Shown here: piece by piece, positions 25,256 to 33,340 of the stretch
How the letters are laid out: the number at the start of each line of letters is the position of its first letter
Numbering within the stretch: the first letter of the stretch is position 1
Source: Prolixibacteraceae bacterium
Lineage (GTDB): Bacteria > Bacteroidota > Bacteroidia > Bacteroidales > Prolixibacteraceae
NCBI GenBank assembly: GCA_019459485.1
Contig: JAIBEZ010000055.1
Span: 1-44,050 of the forward strand
Reading direction: 5' to 3'
DNA: 44,050 nt
Translations under genes and position numbers: made by a program
The notes under the pieces: model-generated
What the model saw: the letters and a program-made list of their open reading frames with translations, nothing else
Told to the model about the DNA's origin: nothing
The model's database searches: none

Positions 25256-26491
25256 TTACTTTTTCTTTTTCTTCTTGATCGGTTTTTTCATATTCGCTTC
25301 TTCAACCATAAGTGATTTCCAATCGTTCGGATTATCTTCCGAAAGATCAATGGTTGCAGTATATTCTTCCTTGTCGATGATCAGAACTTTTACTTTTTGG
25401 TCGAGGAAAGTCTCTATTTCATCCAGAACAGGTTTTTCTTCGGGACTGCAAAATGATACAGCCAATCCTTTTTTTACACCACGTCCGGTTCGTCCAACAC
25501 GGTGAACGTAGTTTTCAGCCACTTCAGGCAAATCGTAATTAATAACGTAGTCCACGTCCGGAATGTCAATTCCCCTTGCGCTTACATCGGTAGCAATTAA
25601 AACCTTCACATCGCCTGTCTTAAATCTGTTCAAAACATCAATCCGGTCTTTTTGTTCTTTGTCTCCATGAATGGTAAGGCTTTTTATTTCCACCCTTTCC
25701 ATGGCTTTGAATACCCTTTCTGCCCTGACTTTGGTTCTGACAAAAACCAGAATCTTTGAATCAGGCTTTTCCTTCACCAAACGTTCCAGAAAAAAACGTT
25801 TGTCATCCATGTCAATCATTGCTACTGAGTGGGTAACATTTTTTGCAACCGGATTCTTGGGCGAAATTTCTATCCTGATTGGATTTGTTACCAGCGAATA
25901 AGCCAGTTCTTTGATTTCAGGATTGATGGTTGCCGAAAAGAAAAGGGTTTGCCTGTTCTTTGGCAGATTGTGAATCAGTTGCCGGATGTCTTTTATGAAT
26001 CCGAGCGCCAGCATGTGGTCCGCTTCATCCAATACCAGAATCTGTATTTTGTCGAGCAGAACGTGTCCCTGACTGACCAGGTCAAACATTCGGCCGGGTG
26101 TTGCCACCAGAATATCAATTCCATGTTTCAATGCCGAAATCTGTGGATCCTGATCAACGCCACCAAATACGCAGGCTGTTTTGACTTTTGTATGTTGACC
26201 CAGTGTCTGGAAAACTTCGGTGATCTGCAAGGCTAATTCACGCGTTGGAACCATCACCAAACAGTAAATATAATCGCTTCGGCTGCTGCTTTTCAGTTGA
26301 TGGATAATGTCGATGACAGGAATGGCAAAAGCGGCTGTTTTTCCTGTTCCTGTCTGGGCAATTGCCAATACGTCATCACCTTTTAGAATCGGGGTGATGG
26401 CTTTGTATTGAATATCGGTGGGGCGGCGAAAGCCTGAATCCGAGAGGTTTCTCTTTAATTCAGGAGAAATGCGGTAATCATCAAATTTCAT
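25256..26491 (-). CDS. DEAD-box ATP-dependent RNA helicase (RhlE/CsdA type)
   Basis: A 411-residue RNA helicase with all core motifs: Q motif GFRRPTDIQY, Walker A AQTGTGKT (45-52), PTREL, TPGR, DEAD at 155-158, SAT, ARGID and HRVGRTGR. The tail is short and ends in a Lys run (KKPIKKKKKK), a likely RNA-binding extension. Roles of the group are ribosome assembly, mRNA turnover and cold adaptation. The gene is preceded by about 270 transcribed bases if the promoter at 26771-26801 is right; a long structured leader is a feature of cold-induced helicase genes. Confidence 0.93.
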   Translation of the reverse strand: MKFDDYRISPELKRNLSDSGFRRPTDIQYKAITPILKGDDVLAIAQTGTGKTAAFAIPVIDIIHQLKSSSRSDYIYCLVMVPTRELALQITEVFQTLGQHTKVKTACVFGGVDQDPQISALKHGIDILVATPGRMFDLVSQGHVLLDKIQILVLDEADHMLALGFIKDIRQLIHNLPKNRQTLFFSATINPEIKELAYSLVTNPIRIEISPKNPVAKNVTHSVAMIDMDDKRFFLERLVKEKPDSKILVFVRTKVRAERVFKAMERVEIKSLTIHGDKEQKDRIDVLNRFKTGDVKVLIATDVSARGIDIPDVDYVINYDLPEVAENYVHRVGRTGRGVKKGLAVSFCSPEEKPVLDEIETFLDQKVKVLIIDKEEYTATIDLSEDNPNDWKSLMVEEANMKKPIKKKKKK

Positions 26492-26672
26492 TCGAAAACA
26501 ACGGTATTAATTAATTGATTATTAAGTGTTCTCATGGAACTCACACGCCAGAAAGCGGTCACTTTGAACATTGATTTTCATTTTCTTTTTGTGCCGCCAC
26601 CGATGAAATAATTATCACCGGCATGTTCGTTTCATGTGTTTATAATTTGTTTTTTAATTGCCACATGGCCTG

Positions 26673-26690
26673 TCCCGATGAATATCGGGA
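26673..26690. repeat. Short extragenic palindrome CCCGAT-ATCGGG
   Basis: TCCCGAT, loop GAAT, ATCGGGA: a perfect 7-bp stem. Palindromes of this form recur between genes in Bacteroidota genomes (recollection, not searched). Here it would lie in the helicase leader RNA. Confidence 0.5.
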
Positions 26691-26770
26691 GAACTCCCAA
26701 ATAATCATTCCTCATGTGTGAGAAAGATTTTCTCATGGTCGTTTCATAAAACGAATAAATTGTAACGGTA

Positions 26771-26801
26771 CAAAGGAACACATTTTTAAACTACCTGCAA
26801 A
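26771..26801 (-). promoter_or_regulatory. Candidate promoter of the DEAD-box helicase gene
   Basis: On the minus strand TTTG (26798-26801) is followed after 19 bases by TTCCTTTG (26771-26778), one mismatch from TAnnTTTG. Spacing fits the Bacteroidota -33/-7 arrangement. The start codon is 280 bases downstream. Confidence 0.45.
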
Positions 26802-26876
26802 GTATTCCGGGGTTTGGAAACTGTTGATTATAATGAGATTACTTTCAGCTTAGAAGTTTTAGCGAAAGGCAAAAAT

Positions 26877-26904
26877 AAAGGGAAGCCATTGCTGACTCCC
26901 CTTT
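26877..26904 (-). terminator. Intrinsic terminator of the exbB-exbD operon
   Basis: AAAGGGAAG (26877-26885) pairs with CTCCCCTTT (26896-26904) with one mismatch. On the minus strand it follows the last exbD gene by about 20 bases and runs into ATTTTTG. Confidence 0.6.
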
Positions 26905-26925
26905 AAAAATAAGAATTAATAGTTT

Positions 26926-27399
26926 CTATTTATTTTCAACAGCTTTCCTTGCTGAGTAGTTGATATGCAAAGCAGCAGCTTTACGCAATTCTTGCTTAAT
27001 ATCGCCAACAATCTGCATTTTGGTGAACTCATCCACTTTTAAAGAAGTAATCATGAAAGGAATTTCGGATTCATCTCTGGAAGCACGTTCAGCAATAATG
27101 TAGTTAGCTATATCAGAAGGTTTTGCAAACTGATCGTTTAACTGAATACGAGGTTCAGTCCCAAAAACTTTTGTATATTGTTTCTGAGGAGTTCCTACAT
27201 AAATATAACTTACCAAAGATTTCTTCTCCAGTTTAGAAAGTTCTGTTGCAGTTGGTATCTTAACCTGTACTTTCAAACTTACATCTCTGATGGTGGTAGT
27301 AACCATGAAGAAAAACAATAGCATGAATACAATGTCAGGTAATGAAGCAGTTGATATTGCAGGTGTTTCTTTATCTGCACTTTTTCTGAATTTTGACAT
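26926..27399 (-). CDS. ExbD/TolR-family biopolymer transport protein, second copy
   Basis: A 157-residue inner-membrane protein with one N-terminal transmembrane helix (about residues 20-42, FMLLFFFMVTTT) and a periplasmic domain. D22 in SLPDIVFMLL is the proton-carrying aspartate of ExbD. With ExbB it makes the proton channel that energises TonB-dependent uptake across the outer membrane. Last gene of a four-gene operon; its ATG shares one base with the stop of the first exbD (TAATG). Two different ExbD proteins in tandem are usual in Bacteroidota and may form a mixed dimer inside the ExbB pentamer. Confidence 0.88.
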   Translation of the reverse strand: MSKFRKSADKETPAISTASLPDIVFMLLFFFMVTTTIRDVSLKVQVKIPTATELSKLEKKSLVSYIYVGTPQKQYTKVFGTEPRIQLNDQFAKPSDIANYIIAERASRDESEIPFMITSLKVDEFTKMQIVGDIKQELRKAAALHINYSARKAVENK

Positions 27400-27977
27400 T
27401 ATTTAGTTCCTCCTACTTTTTTAGGTTCAGCTTCTGAGATTCTTGACGGAATTGCTGCACGGATGGCTTCCTGTTGTTCACTGGTACAATTAGCGTACTT
27501 TTTGCCAAATTTAGCAGATGAAAGCTCATCTCTAACTTCATTAACAGCAGCTACCAATTCATTTTGAACAGCAAGGTACATTCCATATTGAGTTCCATGA
27601 TCGTTTCGAAGAGAAATTACTCCTTTAGATACATCAAAATTTCCCAGTAATGGAATTTCTGTTGGTTTCGATTCCGGTAAAGACTCAATATTGGATGGAT
27701 TCAACAAGAATTCTTTGGTCTTTAAACGAAGATCTTCAACACGGATGATTTCTCCTTCGACCATTAACCGGTTGCTTGCATCCAATAACACGGAGAAAAC
27801 ATTTCGTTCTTTGATTGGAGGGGTATCATCCTGCTCCTGATTTTCAGGCGGCATCTGTGGCAAAACACGCTCTAACCCACTATCCACGTCCATTGATGTT
27901 GCCGTAATGAAGAAGATAAGTAGCATGAAAGCAATGTCGGCCATTGATGCAGATGGTACTTCTGGTGTTTTTCTCAT
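27399..27977 (-). CDS. ExbD/TolR-family biopolymer transport protein, first copy
   Basis: A 192-residue ExbD-type protein. A single helix (about residues 12-30, MADIAFMLLIFFITATSM) carries the conserved D14, followed by a long periplasmic part containing a Pro/Glu-rich linker (VLPQMPPENQEQDDTPP) and a charged C-terminus. It is longer than the second ExbD mainly in the region between residues 35 and 100. It lies 29 bases after the four-helix membrane protein gene. TonB itself is not in the window. Confidence 0.88.
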   Translation of the reverse strand: MRKTPEVPSASMADIAFMLLIFFITATSMDVDSGLERVLPQMPPENQEQDDTPPIKERNVFSVLLDASNRLMVEGEIIRVEDLRLKTKEFLLNPSNIESLPESKPTEIPLLGNFDVSKGVISLRNDHGTQYGMYLAVQNELVAAVNEVRDELSSAKFGKKYANCTSEQQEAIRAAIPSRISEAEPKKVGGTK

Positions 27978-28006
27978 TTTAGTATTTTTAGTTTTTAAAC
28001 CAGAGA

Positions 28007-28462
28007 TTATTTAAAAATACTAGTAATTGAAGACCAGACAATTGCTATTACTGAAATTGCACTCAAAATGTAAGTTGCAATAAGTCCGGTTCCAATCCAA
28101 CGCATACTAGATGGGGTTATAGTACCATCCTCAATAAATTTATTGGCACCAAAGAATTTTGGCATCTCATCGTTAGCTAAAAGATAGGAGATCCCAATTA
28201 CAGCGACAGAAAATCCTAGAGCAACTAATGCGCTTTTTGTAGCTTTTTTATCAGAAATTGTATTTACAAATTCTAATACCAAAGCAGCTATAGTGGCAAT
28301 ACCTAGTAAAACATAGGCCCAATATAAATTCGTCGTAATCCATGTTGACATACCTTCGTCGGCCATGTTTGCATCAAGATTGGATAACAACGATATAATC
28401 AGGAACAATGATATACCCAGAATTACGTATAACATTATGTTTGTTATCTTAGTAAATTTCAT
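28007..28462 (-). CDS. Small multi-pass membrane protein of the ExbB-ExbD operon
   Basis: A 151-residue protein with four predicted membrane helices: about residues 8-28 (IMLYVILGISLFLIISLL), 45-68, 76-96 and 123-148. No known domain is recognised. A protein of this size and topology commonly stands between ExbB and the two ExbD genes in Bacteroidota, so it probably belongs to the TonB-energising complex or helps its assembly; that is inference from position. It follows exbB by 8 bases. Confidence 0.75.
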   Translation of the reverse strand: MKFTKITNIMLYVILGISLFLIISLLSNLDANMADEGMSTWITTNLYWAYVLLGIATIAALVLEFVNTISDKKATKSALVALGFSVAVIGISYLLANDEMPKFFGANKFIEDGTITPSSMRWIGTGLIATYILSAISVIAIVWSSITSIFK

Positions 28463-28470
28463 AGGGCAAA

Positions 28471-29286
28471 TTATTTTTTAGTGTTGTATTTTACCAAAAG
28501 GTCAATCAATGAAATTGATGCATCTTCCATACTGGTTACAATGCTCTCGATTTTAGAGCTACTGTAGTTATAGAATACCTGCAGAATCATAGCTACAATC
28601 AAACCACCAATGGTTGTGATCAAAGCAACTTTGATACCACCGGCAACCAATGAAGGACTGATATCACCGGCAACTTCGATAGCATCGAATGCTGCAACCA
28701 TCCCGATTACTGTTCCAAGGAATCCAAGCATAGGACCAAGGGCAATAAACAATGCGATCCAGATTAATCCTTTTTCTAATAAACTTGTTTGAACACCTCC
28801 GTATGCAACAACAGTTTTTTCAACTACGTCCAAACCTTCGTGCGAACGATCTAAGCCCTGATAGAAAATGCTTGCAACAGGACCACGGGTATTGCGGCAA
28901 ACTTCTTTTGCTGCTTCAATTCCGCCTGTATTAAGAGCTTCTTCAATCTTTTCGAGTAATTTTTTGTTGTTGGTTGTAGCCAGATTCAGGTAAATTACTC
29001 TTTCAATCGAAATTGCAAGACCTAAGATCAAACAGATAAGGATTGAAGTCATGAAGCCCGGGCCCCCTTCGATAAATTTCTGTTTCAATGCACTGTGAAA
29101 TGATTGTCCGCTTTCTGTCTGAACTGCTGCCTTTTCTTCAGCATCGACAACTACAGCCGGAGCTGCTGGTTCAGCTTTTTGTACCTCAGTTGCTGCCGGG
29201 GCTGCATTGTCCTGAGCGACTACACTGGTTGATGCTGTAACGAACAGCATACATAGAACTGCTATTAACGCAAATAGTTTTTTCAT
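28471..29286 (-). CDS. exbB: MotA/TolQ/ExbB proton channel family protein
   Basis: A 271-residue ExbB-type channel subunit. It starts with a signal-like hydrophobic segment (KLFALIAVLCMLFVTAS) and an Ala/Glu/Pro-rich periplasmic stretch (residues 25-60). Three membrane helices follow, with the core helices around FIALGPMLGFLGTVIGMVAAF and GGIKVALITTIGGLIVAMI. The conserved small-residue/Thr pattern lining the proton path is present in these helices. It is the first gene of the operon. A weak promoter-like pair (TTTTG, then TATTTAGG after 19 bases, minus strand near 29360-29391) precedes it. Confidence 0.92.
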   Translation of the reverse strand: MKKLFALIAVLCMLFVTASTSVVAQDNAAPAATEVQKAEPAAPAVVVDAEEKAAVQTESGQSFHSALKQKFIEGGPGFMTSILICLILGLAISIERVIYLNLATTNNKKLLEKIEEALNTGGIEAAKEVCRNTRGPVASIFYQGLDRSHEGLDVVEKTVVAYGGVQTSLLEKGLIWIALFIALGPMLGFLGTVIGMVAAFDAIEVAGDISPSLVAGGIKVALITTIGGLIVAMILQVFYNYSSSKIESIVTSMEDASISLIDLLVKYNTKK

Positions 29287-29441
29287 CTTGGTTTTAAATT
29301 TTAATTAGTAAATCTTTTGAATTTTTAAGTTGTTTTTATTGATGTTCTTTAATATTTAGCCTAAATATTTGATTATATGTTTATTTCAAAAGGAAAATGA
29401 ACCTAAAACTTTCAATATTAATAAGAACTAATTTTAGAAAG

Positions 29442-29529
29442 CGGAGAGAGAGGGATTCGAACCCTCGGTACCCTTTTGAGGTACACACGCTTTCCAGGCG
29501 TGCCAGTTAAGCCGCTCCTGCATCTCTCC
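29442..29529 (-). tRNA. tRNA-Ser (GGA anticodon)
   Basis: On the minus strand an 88-base class II tRNA. The acceptor stem GGAGAGA (29523-29529) pairs with TCTCTCC (29443-29449) and the discriminator is G. The anticodon arm is CACGC-CTGGAAA-GCGTG with anticodon GGA, a long variable arm of the serine type follows, and the T-arm contains GGTTCGAATCC. CCA is not encoded. It lies between ansA and the exbB operon on the same strand. Confidence 0.96.
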
Positions 29530-29597
29530 AATACTTCTTCTGGCACTCTATTTTTCAGGGCTGCAAATTACGAAAAAAAATACAACAACAATAAAAG

Positions 29598-30629
29598 CTA
29601 TTCACTAATTTCTCCAATCAAACTTTTATTTAAATGGATCTTGATTTCTTCATGTTCCAACCCTTGTCCCAACAGGAACATCAGCTTGGTTATAGCCGCT
29701 TCTGTGGTCATATCCTTACCGCTTACCACTCCCGCATTTAACAGTTCAGAACTGGTCTCATATTGGCCCATTTTAACTGCACCACCCTGACATTGAGTGA
29801 CATTCAGGAATATTATTTTTCGTTTAATCGCATTTTTTATCTGGCTGATCATCCATCGGGAAGTCGGAATATTGCCTGATCCAAACGATTCTAATACGAC
29901 TCCTTTCAAGTCTGGAATATTCAGTATATTTTCAAAAACCATTCGTCCGATGCCCGGAAAAATTTTCAGAATGACAACATTTTCATCAAAATGAGTCCTC
30001 ACTTTCAGTATTCCTTTGAGCACTGAACGGTGAATATTCTCCTGAAAATATTTTATTTCAACTCCGGCGTTTGCCAGAGAAGGGTAATTGACGGAGGAAA
30101 AAGCACTGAAGTCATCTGCATGACGTTTCGAAATCCGGTTGCCTCTGAATAGTTGTGAATTGAAATATACGCAGACTTCAGGAACAATGGCTTTCCCGTT
30201 TTTTTTTGCGGCTGCAATTTGAATGGAGGTTATCAGGTTTTCCTTTCCGTCTGTCCTCAGGATTCCAATCGGAAGTTGTGATCCAGTCAGAACAATGGGT
30301 TTGTCGAGGTTTTCAAACATGTAACTGAGTGCTGAAGCAGTGTAGGCCATTGTGTCGGTACCGTGCAAAATTACAAATCCATCGTATTTGCTGTAATTCC
30401 GTTCGATGGTGTTGGCGATTTTCACCCAGATGGCCGGAGTCATGTTTGAAGAATCGATGGGAGGCGTGAATGTAACCACCTGAAGATTGTATCCCAAACG
30501 GTTGAGATCCGGAACTTCTTCCTGAATCTGGTCAAATTTAACCGGAACGAGAATTCCGTTGTTGGCCTTTTGAACCATTCCGATGGTACCACCGGTATAG
30601 ATTATGAGAATTGAAGGCTTATTTTCCAC
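29598..30629 (-). CDS. ansA: Type I (cytoplasmic) L-asparaginase
   Basis: Hydrolyses L-asparagine to aspartate and ammonia; 343 residues without signal peptide, as in the low-affinity AnsA enzymes. The first catalytic threonine is in IIYTGGTIGM (T12/T15) and the second in LHGTDTMAYTAS (T91 D92), with the following IVLTGSQLP. A basic segment near KNAIKRKIIFLNVTQC precedes the C-terminal domain. It lies 30 bases downstream of tatD on the same strand, a frequent neighbour pair in Bacteroidota, and is probably co-transcribed with it. Confidence 0.95.
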   Translation of the reverse strand: MENKPSILIIYTGGTIGMVQKANNGILVPVKFDQIQEEVPDLNRLGYNLQVVTFTPPIDSSNMTPAIWVKIANTIERNYSKYDGFVILHGTDTMAYTASALSYMFENLDKPIVLTGSQLPIGILRTDGKENLITSIQIAAAKKNGKAIVPEVCVYFNSQLFRGNRISKRHADDFSAFSSVNYPSLANAGVEIKYFQENIHRSVLKGILKVRTHFDENVVILKIFPGIGRMVFENILNIPDLKGVVLESFGSGNIPTSRWMISQIKNAIKRKIIFLNVTQCQGGAVKMGQYETSSELLNAGVVSGKDMTTEAAITKLMFLLGQGLEHEEIKIHLNKSLIGEISE

Positions 30630-30659
30630 TTTGTAATGTGCTTATTGACTGATGGATAA

Positions 30660-31424
30660 TTATATCCCAAATAGTTTGCGGGCGTTCTCGGTGGTAATTT
30701 TTGCTATCTCACCAACTGTCATTTGGTGAAGATCGGCAATTTTTTGCGCAATATGCACAAGATAGGAACTTTCATTTCGTTTTCCCCGAAAAGGGACAGG
30801 TGTTAAATATGGCGAATCAGTTTCCAGTAAAAGGTTTGATGGATCTATTTTGCTAATTACCTCGTCCAACCCGCTTTTTTTAAAGGTTATAATTCCATTG
30901 ACACCAATTTTAAAGCCAAGATCAATCACCAGTTGTGCCTGTTCAAGTGTTCCTGAGAAACTATGAAATACCCCTGTCAGGTTTTTATCTTTTTCTTCAA
31001 GCAATACATTATATACCTGCTCAAAAGAATCGCGTACATGAATTACTACCGGCAACTGATATTCGCGGGCGAGATTAAGTTGAAAACGGAATGCGTGTGT
31101 TTGCTCTTGCAGAAAAGCGGTTTCCCAGTATAAATCGATCCCTATTTCGCCTATACCATAAAACTTTCGTTTTTTCAGCCAGTATTCAACCACCTGTAAT
31201 TCCTCCTGATAATCGTGATTCACAGAAGTTGGATGCAGACCCATCAGCGGAAAACAAATGTGAGGGTAGCTGTCAACCATATCGAGCAGGTTTTTTACCG
31301 ACGAACTGTCAATATTGGGAAGTATAATTTTCCTGACATCGTTGGAATAAGCCCGCTGAATGATTTCATCACGGTCGTGAATGAAGTCGGTTGAATAAAT
31401 ATGAGAATGGGTATCAATCAACAT
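30660..31424 (-). CDS. TatD-family metal-dependent hydrolase
   Basis: A 254-residue TIM-barrel metallo-hydrolase of the TatD family (3'-5' DNA exonuclease or related phosphoesterase). Metal ligands are visible as H6 and H8 in IDTHSHIY, Glu in GIGEIGIDLYW, His in VVIHVRD, His in FHSFSG, and Asp in ETDSPYLTP. ATG at 31424 is used; a TTG three codons upstream is less likely. First gene of the tatD-ansA pair. E. coli TatD is involved in DNA repair after oxidative damage; the exact substrate here is open. Confidence 0.9.
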   Translation of the reverse strand: MLIDTHSHIYSTDFIHDRDEIIQRAYSNDVRKIILPNIDSSSVKNLLDMVDSYPHICFPLMGLHPTSVNHDYQEELQVVEYWLKKRKFYGIGEIGIDLYWETAFLQEQTHAFRFQLNLAREYQLPVVIHVRDSFEQVYNVLLEEKDKNLTGVFHSFSGTLEQAQLVIDLGFKIGVNGIITFKKSGLDEVISKIDPSNLLLETDSPYLTPVPFRGKRNESSYLVHIAQKIADLHQMTVGEIAKITTENARKLFGI

Positions 31425-31606
31425 TTTTCGCAAAATTTGACCAAAATAAGAGAAAATTAGTCACCTGAATATGAAGCTAATATTATTTTATTGTGTGTCA
31501 GCACGAATTTATTTTGTTTCGGGCCAGATTCTGTTGTCGGGTTGTCAGCATTCGATAGGTTGGTTTGTTCAATAAGTAACAATAAATACATGCTAATACT
31601 AAAAAG

Positions 31607-31647
31607 GGTGTCAGGCAATACATTTTTTGAAATAATTGCCTGACACC
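31607..31647 (-). terminator. Terminator hairpin of gdhA, TGTCAGGC-type
   Basis: GGTGTCAGGCAAT (31607-31619) is a perfect 13-base inverted repeat of ATTGCCTGACACC (31635-31647) with a 15-base loop. On the minus strand it lies 26 bases after the gdhA stop and is followed by CCCTTTTTAG, so it can terminate gdhA. The GTGTCAGGC stem resembles palindromes I recall being linked to REP-type mobile hairpins in many bacteria. Confidence 0.7.
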
Positions 31648-31672
31648 GCACAATATATATTGAATTGATTGA

Positions 31673-33007
31673 TTAAACGACTCCCTGAGCGAGCATTGCA
31701 TCGGCCACTTTTACAAAGCCACCAATATTGGCACCTACTACATAGTTTACTTTATCTCCGTTTTTACCATACTTCACACAAGTATCATGAATTTCCTTCA
31801 TAATCCGGTGCAGATACATATCAACTTCTTCTTTCGGCCAGTTCATCCGAATCGAGTTTTGCGACATTTCCAATCCTGACACAGCCACACCACCTGCATT
31901 CACCGCTTTTCCGGGGGCAAAAGTAATTGCTTCGGTCAGATAAGTTACAGCTTCGGCTGTACAACCCATGTTCGAGGTTTCTGCAACAAGGAAGCATCCG
32001 TTTTTGACCAGCATTTTGGCATCTTCCAGATTAACTTCATTTTCGGTGGCACAAGGGATGGCGATATCGACTGCACATTCCCAAGGTTTTTTACCGGCAA
32101 TAAACTGAGCGCCGAATTCTTCGGCATACGGCTGAACTACATCGTTGTTTGACGCCCGAAGTTCGAGCAAATAGTCCACTTTATCGCCTTTGATTCCGTC
32201 GGCATCGTAAATGTATCCGTCCGGCCCTGAAATGGTAACCACTTTTCCGCCCAGTTCGTTAATTTTCGTGATAGCTCCCCAGGCAACATTGCCAAAACCG
32301 GAAACGCTGAATGTTTTTCCTAGAACTTCCTTCCCAAGTGTATTGAGCATGTGCTGAACGAAATAAACAGATCCGAAACCGGTTGCTTCCGGACGAATTA
32401 AACTTCCGCCCCAGCCAATTCCTTTGCCGGTCAACACGCCGGTGAATTCGTTTTTAAGTCTTTTGTACTGACCAAAGAGAAACCCAATTTCGCGGCCACC
32501 AACGCCGATATCTCCAGCGGGAACGTCGGTATTCGGACCAATGTGACGGTAAAGTTCACTCATAAAAGACTGGCAGAAACGCATGATTTCGTTGTCAGAC
32601 TTGCCTTTTGTACTAAAATCAGATCCGCCTTTTCCTCCGCCCATCGGAAGAGTGGTTAGGCTATTTTTAAATGTTTGTTCAAATCCCAGAAATTTCAGCA
32701 CGCTCAATGTTACAGTCGGGTGAAAACGCAACCCACCTTTGTACGGGCCAATGGCCGAATTAAATTCTACACGGAAGCCACGGTTGACCTGAACTTCACC
32801 TCTGTCGTCGATCCATGGTACGCGGAAAATAATGGTGCGTTCCGGTTCTACAATTCGTTCCAGAATCTTGGCTTTTTTGTATCGCGGATTTTTCTGGTAA
32901 ACATCCCAGACCGATTCCACCACTTCCTGAACTGCCTGATGAAACTCGCGTTCGCCCGGAGTGCGGACTTTCAGAGCCTCCAAAAATTCATTTATTTCTG
33001 CTTTCAT
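31673..33007 (-). CDS. gdhA: NADP-type glutamate dehydrogenase
   Basis: Reductive amination of 2-oxoglutarate to glutamate, the ammonium-assimilation reaction; 444 residues, the length of the hexameric bacterial enzymes (E. coli 447). The catalytic lysine is K126 in TTLPMGGGKGGSDF. The substrate site IGPYKGGLRFHPTV is complete and the nucleotide domain has VSGFGNVAWGAI. Cofactor preference is called NADP from overall type, not from a decisive residue. It is monocistronic, with its own promoter and terminator. Confidence 0.95.
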   Translation of the reverse strand: MKAEINEFLEALKVRTPGEREFHQAVQEVVESVWDVYQKNPRYKKAKILERIVEPERTIIFRVPWIDDRGEVQVNRGFRVEFNSAIGPYKGGLRFHPTVTLSVLKFLGFEQTFKNSLTTLPMGGGKGGSDFSTKGKSDNEIMRFCQSFMSELYRHIGPNTDVPAGDIGVGGREIGFLFGQYKRLKNEFTGVLTGKGIGWGGSLIRPEATGFGSVYFVQHMLNTLGKEVLGKTFSVSGFGNVAWGAITKINELGGKVVTISGPDGYIYDADGIKGDKVDYLLELRASNNDVVQPYAEEFGAQFIAGKKPWECAVDIAIPCATENEVNLEDAKMLVKNGCFLVAETSNMGCTAEAVTYLTEAITFAPGKAVNAGGVAVSGLEMSQNSIRMNWPKEEVDMYLHRIMKEIHDTCVKYGKNGDKVNYVVGANIGGFVKVADAMLAQGVV

Positions 33008-33035
33008 AAGTGCTTTAATTTTTAATAATAATAGC

Positions 33036-33043
33036 CAAAGTTA
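33036..33043 (-). promoter_or_regulatory. Promoter -7 element of gdhA
   Basis: Minus strand TAACTTTG, perfect TAnnTTTG, 28 bases 5' of the gdhA ATG. Confidence 0.6.
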
Positions 33044-33195
33044 TGACATTCACGTGTCGGATATTCCGATTCAGCAAAAACAAATAAATATTTATATAGC
33101 TGATTGTGTGTTGGTTGAAGTGGTTCAAATGAATGTTTAATAACATTGGTTGACTTTCGTCAGTATTTCAAACGCCCACAAATAGCCATAAATAG

Positions 33196-33233
33196 AAAAT
33201 CCGGAGAACATCGGTGAGTCCTTCGGATTTTTT
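33196..33233. terminator. Candidate bidirectional terminator between manC and gdhA
   Basis: AAAATCCG (33196-33203) pairs with CGGATTTT (33224-33231) around a 20-base loop; T-rich tracts flank it on both strands. It is about 110 bases past the manC stop, which is far for an intrinsic terminator. Confidence 0.35.
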
Positions 33234-33340
33234 GAGTTTTAGTCCTTTTGTAATTATTTCTGAAATTCGATTTTGAAGTGTCTTTGTGAACAAGCACATT
33301 CACGTTCCACCAGAATCCGCGAATCTCGTCATAATTATTA

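Larger units (their letters stand above)
26492..26925. other. Helicase leader and spacer without a gene
   Basis: No supported coding sequence. It holds the terminator of the exbB operon (26877-26904), a candidate promoter for the helicase (26771-26801) and two hairpins that would lie in its leader. One is a 7-bp stem TCCCGAT/ATCGGGA with a 4-base loop (26673-26690). The other is a stem built from GAGAAA/TTTCTC flanked by CATG repeats, near 26710-26740. Confidence 0.6.
33008..33340. other. gdhA upstream region and manC 3' spacer
   Basis: No gene is supported. It contains the gdhA promoter (33036-33043) and a hairpin (33196-33233). The 80 bases in between show no clear structure. Confidence 0.5.
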
